Assembly (NCBI GenBank): GCA_002435745.1
Contig: DIWT01000058.1
Location: 38,370-44,869 of the forward strand
Source: a bacterium UBP15_UBA6099
GTDB taxonomy: Bacteria > UBP15 > UBA6099
Direction: 5' to 3'
DNA length: 6,500 bases
Shown: positions 1-6,422 of the stretch, piece after piece
How positions within the stretch are numbered: the stretch's first letter is position 1
Layout: each line of letters begins with the position of its first letter
Position numbers and translations under genes: made by a program
Notes under the pieces: generated by a model
What the model was told of the DNA's origin: nothing
The model's database searches: none
The model's input: the letters and a program-made list of their open reading frames with translations, nothing else

Positions 1-19
1 GGCGACCCAGCGGGTCGCC
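1..19. repeat. Short perfect inverted repeat at window edge
   Basis: GGCGACCC (1-8), loop AGC (9-11) and GGGTCGCC (12-19) form a perfect 8-bp stem. Position 20 is C, so the stem would gain a pair if the base just outside the window is G. It lies about 137 bp beyond the stop of the aminotransferase gene. This style of GC-rich hairpin followed by CCTACG looks like an interspersed intergenic repeat rather than a gene-specific site. No T-tract can be judged because the minus-strand downstream side falls outside the window. Confidence 0.6.
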
Positions 20-87
20 CCTACGAGTAAAAACAGAATCGCATTGTGCCTGTACCCGCTTTTCGCCTGCAAATCATATCTGCGAAT

Positions 88-129
88 AAAAAGGGGACAC
101 CCATCGCGCAAAGCCGCGTTGAATGCCCC
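88..129 (-). terminator. Weak candidate terminator after aminotransferase
   Basis: Read on the minus strand, the stretch contains GGGG (from 126-129), an inner CGCG...CGCG pairing, then CCCC (93-96) followed directly by TTTTT (88-92). The outer stem is only four base pairs, so this is a poor intrinsic terminator. It is listed because it is the only stem-plus-T-run between the aminotransferase stop at 156 and the window edge. Confidence 0.25.
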
Positions 130-155
130 AATTATCCTAGATAAAATATTCCGCG

Positions 156-1466
156 TCAGAACAATTCAGACAGGTTATCGAACACTTTGCGGATTGCTTC
201 CGCGTACAGTTTCATCGTGTCGATGCTCTGAGAAATGACAGGGAACGAGTGAGACCCGATAACGATGGAAGAATCCAGAAGCGCGGCGGCTTGAGCGTAG
301 TCTTCCGGGGCCGCCGGGGCCGCCGGTTTGTCTCTAAGCGGACATGACCACGGGCATTCGCGCCCATAACCGACGCGCGCCGCGAAACTTTTCTGCAAGG
401 GCAGGGGAAGCGTCTCCCACAAACAAGCCTCCACGCCTTCAGCCTGAATCGCGGCAAGAACCCTGTCCCGGAAAACAGTCGGAGCGGCGTTCACGCCAGC
501 GGCGGCGGGGTCGAGCCGTATCCGGTATTTGTGATAAACGGTGACTCTGTTTTCGGGTATGCGCGGAGGTATGACGCCCGGTATATCTTTGATTGCGTTT
601 GAAAGGAAGTCCCCGTTCGCGCGGGCGTTGGCGTTCCGCTCGTCGAGCTTGCGAAGTTGCGCTCTGGTAACAGCGGCGGGAAGTTCTCCGGGCATGTACT
701 GCCAGCCCATAGATATCGACTCGAAACCGCGCCCGCGGTCCAGCGGCCTCAGCGGATCGACAAGGCTCTCGTCGTCGAATGACGCGTTCTGACCGAACAG
801 GCGGACGCTGTTGGCGGCGGCGGCGAACTTCTCGTTGTTCGTCACGAAGAAGCCCCCCTCTCCGCATGGCAGGTTCTTGCTGGCCTGAACGCTGAAAAAC
901 GCCATGTCGCCCATTGTCCCGGCGGCGCGGCCTTTATACTTTGCCCCGTGCGCCTGCGCGCAGTCCTCAATCACCAACAGACCGCGACGCCTCGCTATCT
1001 CCAGCACGGGGTCCATGTCCGCGCATAGGCCGTGCAGGTGCACTGGGATTATCGCGCGGGTGCGCGGGGTGATTTTTCGCTCTATCTTTTTAGGGTCGAT
1101 ATTAAATGTGTCCGGCTCAATGTCTGTGAACACCGGGACGGCGTTGTTGTGCATGACCGCCAGCGCGCTTGCCAAGAAAGTGAACGACGGGACGATGACC
1201 TCGTCGCCGGGCCCGATTCCCGCGGCGGCGACAGCCATGTGAAGCGCGGACGTGCCGCTGTTGGACATGAGGCAGTATTTAACGCCCAGCCATTCCGCGA
1301 ACTCGCGCTCGGCCCCCTGAATTTGCGGCCCGTACGGCCCGGTCAGAATCCCCGAATCGAGACACTCCAAAACCATCTTCTTGTCTTCATCCGTTATAAT
1401 CGGCCAAATCTTGTGCGAGCCGTCCGGAACTGTTTTCTTTCCGCCGTTGATTGCTAGAACAGACAT
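156..1466 (-). CDS. DegT/DnrJ/EryC1/StrS-family PLP aminotransferase
   Basis: Predicted cytosolic fold-type I pyridoxal-phosphate aminotransferase of 436 residues, full length for the family. Numbering from the ATG at 1466: the N-terminus SVLAINGGKK is typical. SNSGTSAL (68-75) is the phosphate-binding turn. VIEDCAQAHGA (165-175) gives Asp168 for the pyridine nitrogen and Gln171. FFSVQASKNLPCGEGG (190-205) holds the Schiff-base lysine, Lys197. All key residues are intact, so it should be active. Family members transfer an amino group, usually from glutamate or glutamine, to keto-sugars or cyclitols in surface-sugar or secondary-metabolite pathways. No sugar-nucleotide gene lies nearby, so the substrate is unknown. 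A later segment with LPLPLQ (353-358) and the cysteine motif CPWSC (371-375) suggests a distinct subgroup. A GTG lies three codons upstream, but it is inside the ribosome-binding site, so the ATG is preferred. It follows the TetR gene by 13 bp and is probably co-transcribed with it. Confidence 0.95.
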   Translation of the reverse strand: MSVLAINGGKKTVPDGSHKIWPIITDEDKKMVLECLDSGILTGPYGPQIQGAEREFAEWLGVKYCLMSNSGTSALHMAVAAAGIGPGDEVIVPSFTFLASALAVMHNNAVPVFTDIEPDTFNIDPKKIERKITPRTRAIIPVHLHGLCADMDPVLEIARRRGLLVIEDCAQAHGAKYKGRAAGTMGDMAFFSVQASKNLPCGEGGFFVTNNEKFAAAANSVRLFGQNASFDDESLVDPLRPLDRGRGFESISMGWQYMPGELPAAVTRAQLRKLDERNANARANGDFLSNAIKDIPGVIPPRIPENRVTVYHKYRIRLDPAAAGVNAAPTVFRDRVLAAIQAEGVEACLWETLPLPLQKSFAARVGYGRECPWSCPLRDKPAAPAAPEDYAQAAALLDSSIVIGSHSFPVISQSIDTMKLYAEAIRKVFDNLSELF

Positions 1467-1471
1467 GTCAT

Positions 1472-1478
1472 TCACCCC
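1472..1478 (-). promoter_or_regulatory. Ribosome binding site deciding the aminotransferase start
   Basis: The minus strand reads GGGGTGA five bases before the ATG at 1466, a good Shine-Dalgarno match and spacing. It lies between the TetR stop codon (1480-1482) and the aminotransferase ATG. The alternative GTG start (1473-1475) sits inside this motif and has no ribosome-binding site of its own. Confidence 0.7.
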
Positions 1479-1479
1479 G

Positions 1480-2190
1480 TCATAAGTTGTTTTGACCGGA
1501 AGAGCCGCCGTTCAGACAGCCTTCCGGAATTTGGGACTCAGTTGGATTTTGAGAAGCATCAGACGCCGAATCTCTTATTAGTATTCCATAAGATTGAAAA
1601 TCGACGATTTGGGCGGCGAGGGAATCAAGGTCAGCCGGGGCTGAAGGATTCATGACGACGTCGGCGATGACTTTCTCCGCCGCCCCAGCAAAGCAAAGCG
1701 CCGCAGTCCGAGGTACTACATCAGTCCTGACCATCCCTGCGGCCAAGCCCATTTTTATGCCGTTTTCAATCTGCGCCGCAAGCGCGGCATTGAGCGCGTC
1801 AAGCCGCTTCATTGCCTCCCCGCCCACATAGCGGGACTCGCTGAAAAATAGCTTGGCCGCGTCTATGTTTTCCATAAATACGGACGCGATTCTCCGGGCG
1901 TTGTCGATTGCCAGCGCCCTGTCGGCAAGAGCGAGCCTGCCGTTTGCTCGCGTCTCGTTTTCAAAAATCACGACCGCGAGCTTGTTAATGAAATCAATGA
2001 GGATTTCATCGAAGATAGCTTGTTTGTCTTTGAAGTGGTAGTAAAAAGTGCCTTGACCCGATTTGACCGCCAAAACGATGTCCGAGACATTAGCGGACTG
2101 GAACCCTTTTTCGGAGAATATTTTAGCTGCCGCCTCAAGAAAGCGTTTTTTAGTGGCAATTTTTTTATCGTGCGGCTTTTGGACTGACAT
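1480..2190 (-). CDS. TetR/AcrR-family transcriptional regulator
   Basis: Cytosolic one-component regulator of 236 residues from the ATG at 2190, near the usual family length. Residues 11-57 are the DNA-binding domain: a first helix (KKRFLEAAAKIFSEKGF) followed by the helix-turn-helix NVSDIVLAVKSGQGTFYYHF, with the hallmark G.FYYHF..K signature. Residues from about 60 to 205 form a helical ligand-binding and dimerisation region that I cannot assign to an effector class. The last ~27 residues are rich in Ser, Asn, Gln and Gly and look like a disordered tail. The frame stays open upstream to 2298, but that extension covers a promoter and the helix-turn-helix would sit unusually late, so the ATG at 2190 is chosen. 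A perfect inverted repeat overlaps this ATG and the -10 box, so it very likely represses itself and the downstream aminotransferase. Typical family behaviour is release from DNA when a small molecule binds. Confidence 0.93.
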   Translation of the reverse strand: MSVQKPHDKKIATKKRFLEAAAKIFSEKGFQSANVSDIVLAVKSGQGTFYYHFKDKQAIFDEILIDFINKLAVVIFENETRANGRLALADRALAIDNARRIASVFMENIDAAKLFFSESRYVGGEAMKRLDALNAALAAQIENGIKMGLAAGMVRTDVVPRTAALCFAGAAEKVIADVVMNPSAPADLDSLAAQIVDFQSYGILIRDSASDASQNPTESQIPEGCLNGGSSGQNNL

Positions 2191-2202
2191 ATCAGTCCAA
2201 AA
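2177..2202. promoter_or_regulatory. Putative TetR operator overlapping start codon
   Basis: TTTTGGACTGA (2177-2187), spacer CATA, and TCAGTCCAAAA (2192-2202) form a perfect inverted repeat with 11-bp arms. The spacer contains the start codon of the TetR gene (2188-2190), and the right arm runs into the -10 box (2201-2206). The size, symmetry and position suit a TetR-family dimer site. Binding would block both RNA polymerase and the predicted transcript start. That the neighbouring regulator binds here is inferred, not shown. No second copy of the GGACTGA half-site pair was found in the window. Confidence 0.75.
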
Positions 2203-2229
2203 TATAGCGTCTTTTTTATCCCCTGTCAA
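2201..2229 (-). promoter_or_regulatory. Strong sigma70-type promoter for tetR-aminotransferase unit
   Basis: On the minus strand, TTGACA (2224-2229, perfect consensus) is separated by exactly 17 bp from TATATT (2201-2206, five of six). Transcription should start around 2193-2196, only 3-6 bases before the ATG at 2190, with no room for a Shine-Dalgarno site. The mRNA is therefore probably leaderless or nearly so. The promoter overlaps the inverted repeat at 2177-2202. Confidence 0.75.
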
Positions 2230-2290
2230 TATCTGCTGAAAACAACTCGGCGAAAAGCGGGCGCTGGCATCGCTGAGACGCATTCTCATT

Positions 2291-2313
2291 GTTACCAAGG
2301 TCTCCTTGGCAAC
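2291..2313 (-). repeat. 23-bp palindrome, copy 1 (inverted, one change)
   Basis: GTTACCAAGG, loop TCT, CCTTGGCAAC. It is the reverse complement of copies 2 and 3 except for one base, which becomes a G-U pair if transcribed from the minus strand. It lies about 60 bp upstream of the TetR -35 box. Confidence 0.85.
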
Positions 2314-2347
2314 GATGAGTCAATGATAAGAAAGCGTCGCGTTCGCC

Positions 2348-2370
2348 GTTACCAAGGAGACCTTGGTAAC
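2348..2370 (+). repeat. 23-bp palindrome, copy 2 (perfect)
   Basis: GTTACCAAGG, loop AGA, CCTTGGTAAC: a perfect 10-bp stem. It is identical to copy 3, and the identity extends into the flanks (GCC before, GATGA after). It starts 57 bp after copy 1. Confidence 0.9.
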
Positions 2371-2440
2371 GATGAGAGTAACGATGTGAGTAAATCGTTG
2401 ATGTGAGTAACGAGAATAGACATTGATAACGATGTGAGAG
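2371..2440 (+). repeat. Short direct repeats of GATGTGAGTAA type
   Basis: GATGAGAGTAA (2371-2381), GATGTGAGTAA (2383-2393), GATGTGAGTAA (2400-2410) and GATGTGAGAG (2431-2440) recur, usually after AAC. The same start (GATGAG or GATGAA) follows palindrome copies 1, 2 and 3. These small units fill the space between the palindromes and suggest the array arose by duplication of a palindrome plus this tail. Confidence 0.6.
2407..2430 (+). repeat. Degenerate fourth copy of the palindrome
   Basis: GTAACGAGAATAGACATTGATAAC aligns to the 23-bp palindrome with one inserted base and about 16 matches. Both ends are conserved and GATG follows, as in the other copies. It sits where the spacing of the array predicts a copy (59 bp after copy 2, 54 bp before copy 3). 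The left arm no longer pairs well with the right. Confidence 0.5.
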
Positions 2441-2460
2441 CGGCGCGTTAGGTATATGCC

Positions 2461-2483
2461 GTTACCAAGGAGACCTTGGTAAC
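2461..2483 (+). repeat. 23-bp palindrome, copy 3 (perfect)
   Basis: Identical to copy 2: GTTACCAAGG, loop AGA, CCTTGGTAAC, preceded by GCC and followed by GATGA. It starts 113 bp after copy 2, close to twice the 57-bp interval between copies 1 and 2. It ends just before the long foldback element. Confidence 0.9.
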
Positions 2484-2493
2484 GATGAAAAAC

Positions 2494-2695
2494 AACCCTT
2501 TTCAACCCGAATCCTTCATTAGGATTCGGGAGCGATTGTTCAGAGCGGATGAAATGCGAGGCGCAAGGCGCATTTTTGCAGTGAATAGAACATAGGGTTC
2601 ATGAACAAAAAAATGTGGCGGCAACGAAGCAGTTCGCCGCTATGAAAATCGCCCCGGTTCGTCGGCTCTATCGAAGAATCCGGGTTCAAAGGGTT
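2494..2695. repeat. Long imperfect inverted repeat (foldback element)
   Basis: The two halves are imperfect reverse complements along their whole ~100-bp length, centred near 2593. Matching blocks remain in register: 2494-2517 with 2673-2695 (AACCC...AACCCGAATCCTTC), 2533-2542 with 2643-2651 (CGATT.TTCA), 2544-2548 with 2637-2641 (AGCGG), 2551-2557 with 2629-2635, 2571-2577 with 2609-2615 (CATTTTT) and 2588-2591 with 2597-2600 (GAAC) at the tip. The arms have small bulges and one poorly matched part near 2518-2532. No coding signal is seen. It could be a non-autonomous foldback or miniature element, or a structured RNA at the 3' end of the upstream gene's transcript. Confidence 0.7.
2506..2530. 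repeat. Perfect 10-bp hairpin nested in foldback arm
   Basis: CCCGAATCCT (2506-2515), loop TCATT, AGGATTCGGG (2521-2530). This is a perfect stem inside the left arm of the long inverted repeat. There is no T-run after it on either strand, so it is not a standard terminator. Its left strand also pairs with 2675-2684 in the larger structure, so the two folds compete. Confidence 0.7.
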
Positions 2696-2714
2696 TTCCC
2701 CCAATCGCCGAAGG

Positions 2715-2739
2715 CGAAAACGCTTCCCTCATGTTTTCG
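2715..2739 (-). terminator. Weak hairpin after the outer-membrane protein gene
   Basis: CGAAAAC (2715-2721) pairs with GTTTTCG (2733-2739) across an 11-base loop, about 30 bp beyond the stop of the large gene. The T-run is part of the stem rather than following it, so termination is doubtful. It is the nearest stem to the gene end. Confidence 0.25.
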
Positions 2740-2768
2740 TTTTAAACAGGTTCTCTTATGTTTTCATA

Positions 2769-5700
2769 TTAGAAATCGGAGCGGAGTTTCAGGTTGAAGA
2801 GTGTGCCGTCGTAGGCTGATGAAGAGCCGGTTTGTTTATCTTTTTTCAGGCTGAAAGAAAGAGTGAAATGTTTATCGAGGAGAGTTTCGGCTTCGAAAAG
2901 ATACCTTACGCGTTCGGGCGATGAAGGGCCTGCTTTTTCGGTATTGAATTCAGCGCGGAGGCTGGTCGATGGAGAATACGCGTATGAGGCTCCGGTGGTG
3001 TAGGAAGAGCGAGTTTCGCCGCCGGAAGCGCCGCTGGTTCTGATGAAGGTGGCGGAGGTTTTCCAGTCGAGACGCCCGCCGGGGAAGTACCGGGTCGAGA
3101 AAGCTGTTCTGTCCTGATTGGATGTGTCGGAAGTCCAATCCGCCGAAGTTGTGGAGCCGGCGCGAGAAGAAGTCCTGCGGTTGCGGTAGCCCTCAAGCGT
3201 GGCTGTCCACGGCGAAGAGCCGCCGGGGGTGTACAGCGCTCTGGCTCCGAAATCCCTGTTCACGCTTCCGCTGCGTTCCTCGACGAGCGTTTTAGAATAA
3301 ACCACGCGGGGGCTGACTAGCCATTTGCAGTTCAGACGGTAATCGATTCTGCCGGTGGAAGCCTCGGTGAGGGAGTCGCCGTAGTAAGGATTGGGTTTTT
3401 TCTGACGGCTGAAGCTGACGAGGACGGACTCGGTTTTTGTGCCGGGTTTCATTTTTGCGATGGCTTCCATGTTGTCCACCCGCGAGTTTTCTGAGCCGGG
3501 GCGCATGTCGTTGAGCATCTGAGTGTCGAACTTGGCCATTATCACCCATAGAGGGTCGGGTATGTAAACCACGTCAAGGAGGCCGGAGTTCGTGATTGTC
3601 TTGAAAGTCGAGTCCGTCCCCGCAGAAATAGAACCGGGAGCGACGTATTTGACCTCATTTTTGTTCAGGGAAAGCTTCATTTTCAAGTTTGGTTCAGGAT
3701 CGTATTTGATGTCCACGCCGCCTTTGGAGACGAAGTAGTCGCTGGTTCGGTCGGTGTCGTCGTTGAAATCGCTTTTCTCGAGATGGGCGAGAATGGACAC
3801 TTCGTCGGAGTCGTTGGGGACGTAGAGAGCTTCGAGGCGGTGCGAGGCTCGGTTTTCGTCCATTTCATAATATCTGGAAGTTTTGACGTCTTCGCGGGTT
3901 CGCAGATTGAAGGAATAACCTACGCGGCGGAAAGTTTTCCCCCGATGCTCGACTGTGGCGCGGATGTCCCGGGTTTCGTAGCTGCCGCCGCCGGAGAAGT
4001 CCCTTCCGTGTTCGCGGCTGGAGTATTCCAAGCCTGTCTGGATAGATTTCATGAACAGATATTTAGCGGAGATTGAGAGCCGCTCTGATTCCAGATCGTT
4101 GTATTGATTCATTGGGGCGAAGAACCAGCTCTTCCGCATGTACTCGCCGGAGAGGGAGCCGTTTTTCAAGCGGATGTCGGCGGTGGCGCGCGCGGCTTTT
4201 CCCTCTTGGGAGTCGGCGCCGGCGTAGCTTGGAGCGTGTTTGTAGCTTGCGATTATCGTCGTGCCCGCCGGCAGGTCTTTCTGGAAACGTATAGCCGTTA
4301 TGTCCGCCGCCGTGTCATATTCCATAACGTAGTCCGTGCCGGACCTCTGGCGGGAGCCGGGGGAGAAGGTGTCGTTTAGATAAACCTCCTCGGTATTGCT
4401 TATGGCGTTCTGTCGGAGATAGAAGACGCGCAGTCCGACATCCGCGGCTCCCACGGTTGCCACCCGCTCTTCGAGAACCTGAACAGATTTAAGAGTCATG
4501 TCCGACGATGATTCGGCGTATTCGCCTCGCAGGACGGCAGGCCCGATGGTGAGCCTTCCGGTCAGGTCGGCCACGGAGCGGGTGTGGTCGCCGCTGGATG
4601 CGGCTCGCGAGGGGACGATTTCATAACTAATCACGACATGTCTGTCCAGATTCTCGTCAGGCCTCGCTCCGGTGTCCAGAAAATCTATCGAGTTGTTCGC
4701 TTCGTTTATTTCATAATCGACGCCCGATACAAGAGCGCGTTCTAGCGCCCCCATCAGGTAGAGTTCGGCCACTTCCGTTCCGCCGTACACCCGTTCCCTT
4801 CCGAGCACGAAAGAATCCCTCGCGGTTCCGTGGAGTTCTTCGCCGGAAACCCATTGCAGATAGTCCGGGTTGTAATATTCGAAGTAAACCGAAACGGATA
4901 TGGCGTCGACGGGAAACGCGACGAGGAATTTGATTCTGCCCGAAGGCCAGTCGATTTCGTAATCGACGCCGCGCGCGAGGGGGATATTCGACTCGCCGCT
5001 TTGCGCGAGGGCGCGGAGAGTGACGGTCTCTCTTAGTTTAACCAGTCTCGTGCGGCCTAATTCGTGAAACACCCCGATGGCCGTGTCAGGCTCGAACGTT
5101 ATTTCGTCCTCGAAAATCGTTTCTCTAGCGGCGCGGCTTACGCCTTCCTCGACGTATGCCGCTCCGAAGTCGTACACGGGATGGGACGGGTTGGTGCGCG
5201 CGGAAAAACCTGTCAAAGCTCCCGTTTTCGCCGTCGCCATAAGCACGGATTCATAGGTGATTTCAATTATCTCCGAGGGATCGATATTTCTGTTGAAAGT
5301 AATCTGTCCGAGAAAATAGTCAACGGAATACTCCGAAGGAGAAACCCGGCGGTTGTTTATGGCGACCGACTCGCTGCCTTCCATTATGGAGTGTGAGCGC
5401 AGAGCGTAAGGCCCTCGGATGTTGCGGCCTCTGAATGTCTCGCGGGATGTTTCGCTTTTTCCGCGCGAAGCGAAAGCCGAGACGGAATAGCTTCCGAAAT
5501 CATAACCGGCGTCGATGCCCCTGATGTTTTTTCTGAACTCCGCCATCGGGCCGGCTTTGAATTGGGTTGATGTGTCGCCCACCGTCGCATAGCCGCGCGG
5601 CCCCGACGCTTTGAAGTAGAACTCGTTGTCCTGATAAGGATTCTCAACGAAAGAGCCGTCCACGGAAAGGCCGTTCTTCATGGTTCCGTCAACGCTGATG

Positions 5701-6416
5701 CGCGTGCGCTGGGTGAGTTTGTCATTGTAATAAAGAAGCCCGTTGTTTGACAGGAAAGCGATTTCGTTTCCAGTAGAGGAGGAAGTCTGCGCGTTTAGTT
5801 CGAGAGAACCGTATACGCGTATTCCGTCGTCTTCGCGCGCGGCCCGTGTTTTGTCGCGTTTGCTAGACGTCGGGAAGACAGGTTCCCTTTGCGTCGGGGC
5901 CGGGCATTTCTCTGTTTCCTCTGCCGAGGCGGCGATAGCAGGGGCGCTTTTCGTGTCAGGAGTTTTTTTGTCATTTGAGTCTGAGACGGATTTTTCCGCG
6001 TCCGAGCCGAGGAGCATTTTATCAAGAGCGTCGAGTTCGCCGGGTTTTTCCTCCGGCTCGGCAACTCTGGCCGGGGCGGGGGGAGCGGATTTTTCTGTCG
6101 CTTTAACTGCTTCCGGCGGTGCTTCCAAAGTTATCATCCGTTTGCGCGATTTCAAAGGCGCGATGTCTTCCGGGGGAAGATTGTCTTGGAGCCATTCGAC
6201 GGATTCAGCGGCGGATACGGCTACAGGTTGGACATAAGGCGGTTTTGCAGGTTGAGACTGGGAGATATCCTCAATCTCCTGAGCAGCCGCGAAAATTGAA
6301 TTCATAAGCAAAACGATAGATAGGGAAATGATAAACAGCGACAGGAAGCCCTTCCGCTTCGAGCGGCGACTGAGCGCGGCGCGCGGCGTTTTCTTTGCGG
6401 CCTTCATCATCGGCAT
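2769..6416 (-). CDS. Large outer-membrane beta-barrel protein with SprA-like modules, function unknown
   Basis: 1215 residues. A signal peptide is clear: basic residues 5-22, a hydrophobic core of about 24-43 and cleavage probably after AAA (43-45). Residues 46-195 are a Pro/Ala/Glu/Lys-rich, probably disordered periplasmic linker. Residues 200-340 are strand-rich, with VGDTSTQF and FRGRNIRGPYALRS landmarks. Four divergent modules follow at about 346-389, 461-514, 545-599 and 675-726. Each has an E.V or G-rich turn, then (G).DY..(D/E)(Y/W), then G.I.F, then I.V.YE. Residues ~740-1215 are alternating amphipathic strands, ending FNLKLRSDF with the C-terminal Phe typical of outer-membrane barrels. 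From memory, the modules resemble those of SprA-type surface proteins, but the protein is much shorter than SprA. No TonB plug or catalytic motif was recognised. An in-frame TAG at 6426-6428 restricts the start to TTG 6419 or ATG 6416, 6410 or 6407. None has a Shine-Dalgarno; 6416 is chosen. Confidence 0.88.
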   Translation of the reverse strand: MPMMKAAKKTPRAALSRRSKRKGFLSLFIISLSIVLLMNSIFAAAQEIEDISQSQPAKPPYVQPVAVSAAESVEWLQDNLPPEDIAPLKSRKRMITLEAPPEAVKATEKSAPPAPARVAEPEEKPGELDALDKMLLGSDAEKSVSDSNDKKTPDTKSAPAIAASAEETEKCPAPTQREPVFPTSSKRDKTRAAREDDGIRVYGSLELNAQTSSSTGNEIAFLSNNGLLYYNDKLTQRTRISVDGTMKNGLSVDGSFVENPYQDNEFYFKASGPRGYATVGDTSTQFKAGPMAEFRKNIRGIDAGYDFGSYSVSAFASRGKSETSRETFRGRNIRGPYALRSHSIMEGSESVAINNRRVSPSEYSVDYFLGQITFNRNIDPSEIIEITYESVLMATAKTGALTGFSARTNPSHPVYDFGAAYVEEGVSRAARETIFEDEITFEPDTAIGVFHELGRTRLVKLRETVTLRALAQSGESNIPLARGVDYEIDWPSGRIKFLVAFPVDAISVSVYFEYYNPDYLQWVSGEELHGTARDSFVLGRERVYGGTEVAELYLMGALERALVSGVDYEINEANNSIDFLDTGARPDENLDRHVVISYEIVPSRAASSGDHTRSVADLTGRLTIGPAVLRGEYAESSSDMTLKSVQVLEERVATVGAADVGLRVFYLRQNAISNTEEVYLNDTFSPGSRQRSGTDYVMEYDTAADITAIRFQKDLPAGTTIIASYKHAPSYAGADSQEGKAARATADIRLKNGSLSGEYMRKSWFFAPMNQYNDLESERLSISAKYLFMKSIQTGLEYSSREHGRDFSGGGSYETRDIRATVEHRGKTFRRVGYSFNLRTREDVKTSRYYEMDENRASHRLEALYVPNDSDEVSILAHLEKSDFNDDTDRTSDYFVSKGGVDIKYDPEPNLKMKLSLNKNEVKYVAPGSISAGTDSTFKTITNSGLLDVVYIPDPLWVIMAKFDTQMLNDMRPGSENSRVDNMEAIAKMKPGTKTESVLVSFSRQKKPNPYYGDSLTEASTGRIDYRLNCKWLVSPRVVYSKTLVEERSGSVNRDFGARALYTPGGSSPWTATLEGYRNRRTSSRAGSTTSADWTSDTSNQDRTAFSTRYFPGGRLDWKTSATFIRTSGASGGETRSSYTTGASYAYSPSTSLRAEFNTEKAGPSSPERVRYLFEAETLLDKHFTLSFSLKKDKQTGSSSAYDGTLFNLKLRSDF

Positions 6417-6422
6417 CAAGCA

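Noticed and set aside
439..867. 142-codon minus-strand frame inside the aminotransferase
   Set aside because: A different frame of the same strand within a conserved gene; its Arg-rich product lacks any domain signal.
1032..1457. 141-codon plus-strand frame antisense to the aminotransferase
   Set aside because: It lies wholly opposite a well-supported gene, has an Arg-rich, domain-free product, and is best explained as a shadow frame in moderately GC-rich DNA.
1467..1475. GTG start for the aminotransferase at 1475
   Set aside because: The GTG lies within the GGGGTGA ribosome-binding site, which is correctly spaced for the ATG at 1466.
2191..2298. N-terminal extension of the TetR protein to position 2298
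   Set aside because: It would place the promoter and operator inside the coding region and add 36 residues before the DNA-binding domain with no family-like sequence or ribosome-binding site.
2291..2483. CRISPR array (23-bp repeats, 30-36 bp intervals)
   Set aside because: One copy is inverted, one is badly decayed, and the intervals are not unique: all begin GATG and share internal repeats. No cas gene is present in the window.
2615..2797. 60-codon plus-strand reading frame
   Set aside because: It spans the right arm of the foldback element and overlaps the 3' end of the large gene on the other strand. The product is basic and without recognisable features.
6345..6416. Twin-arginine (Tat) signal in the large protein
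   Set aside because: SRRSKRK lacks the S/T-R-R-x-F-L-K pattern. The long hydrophobic core and AAA site fit ordinary Sec export.
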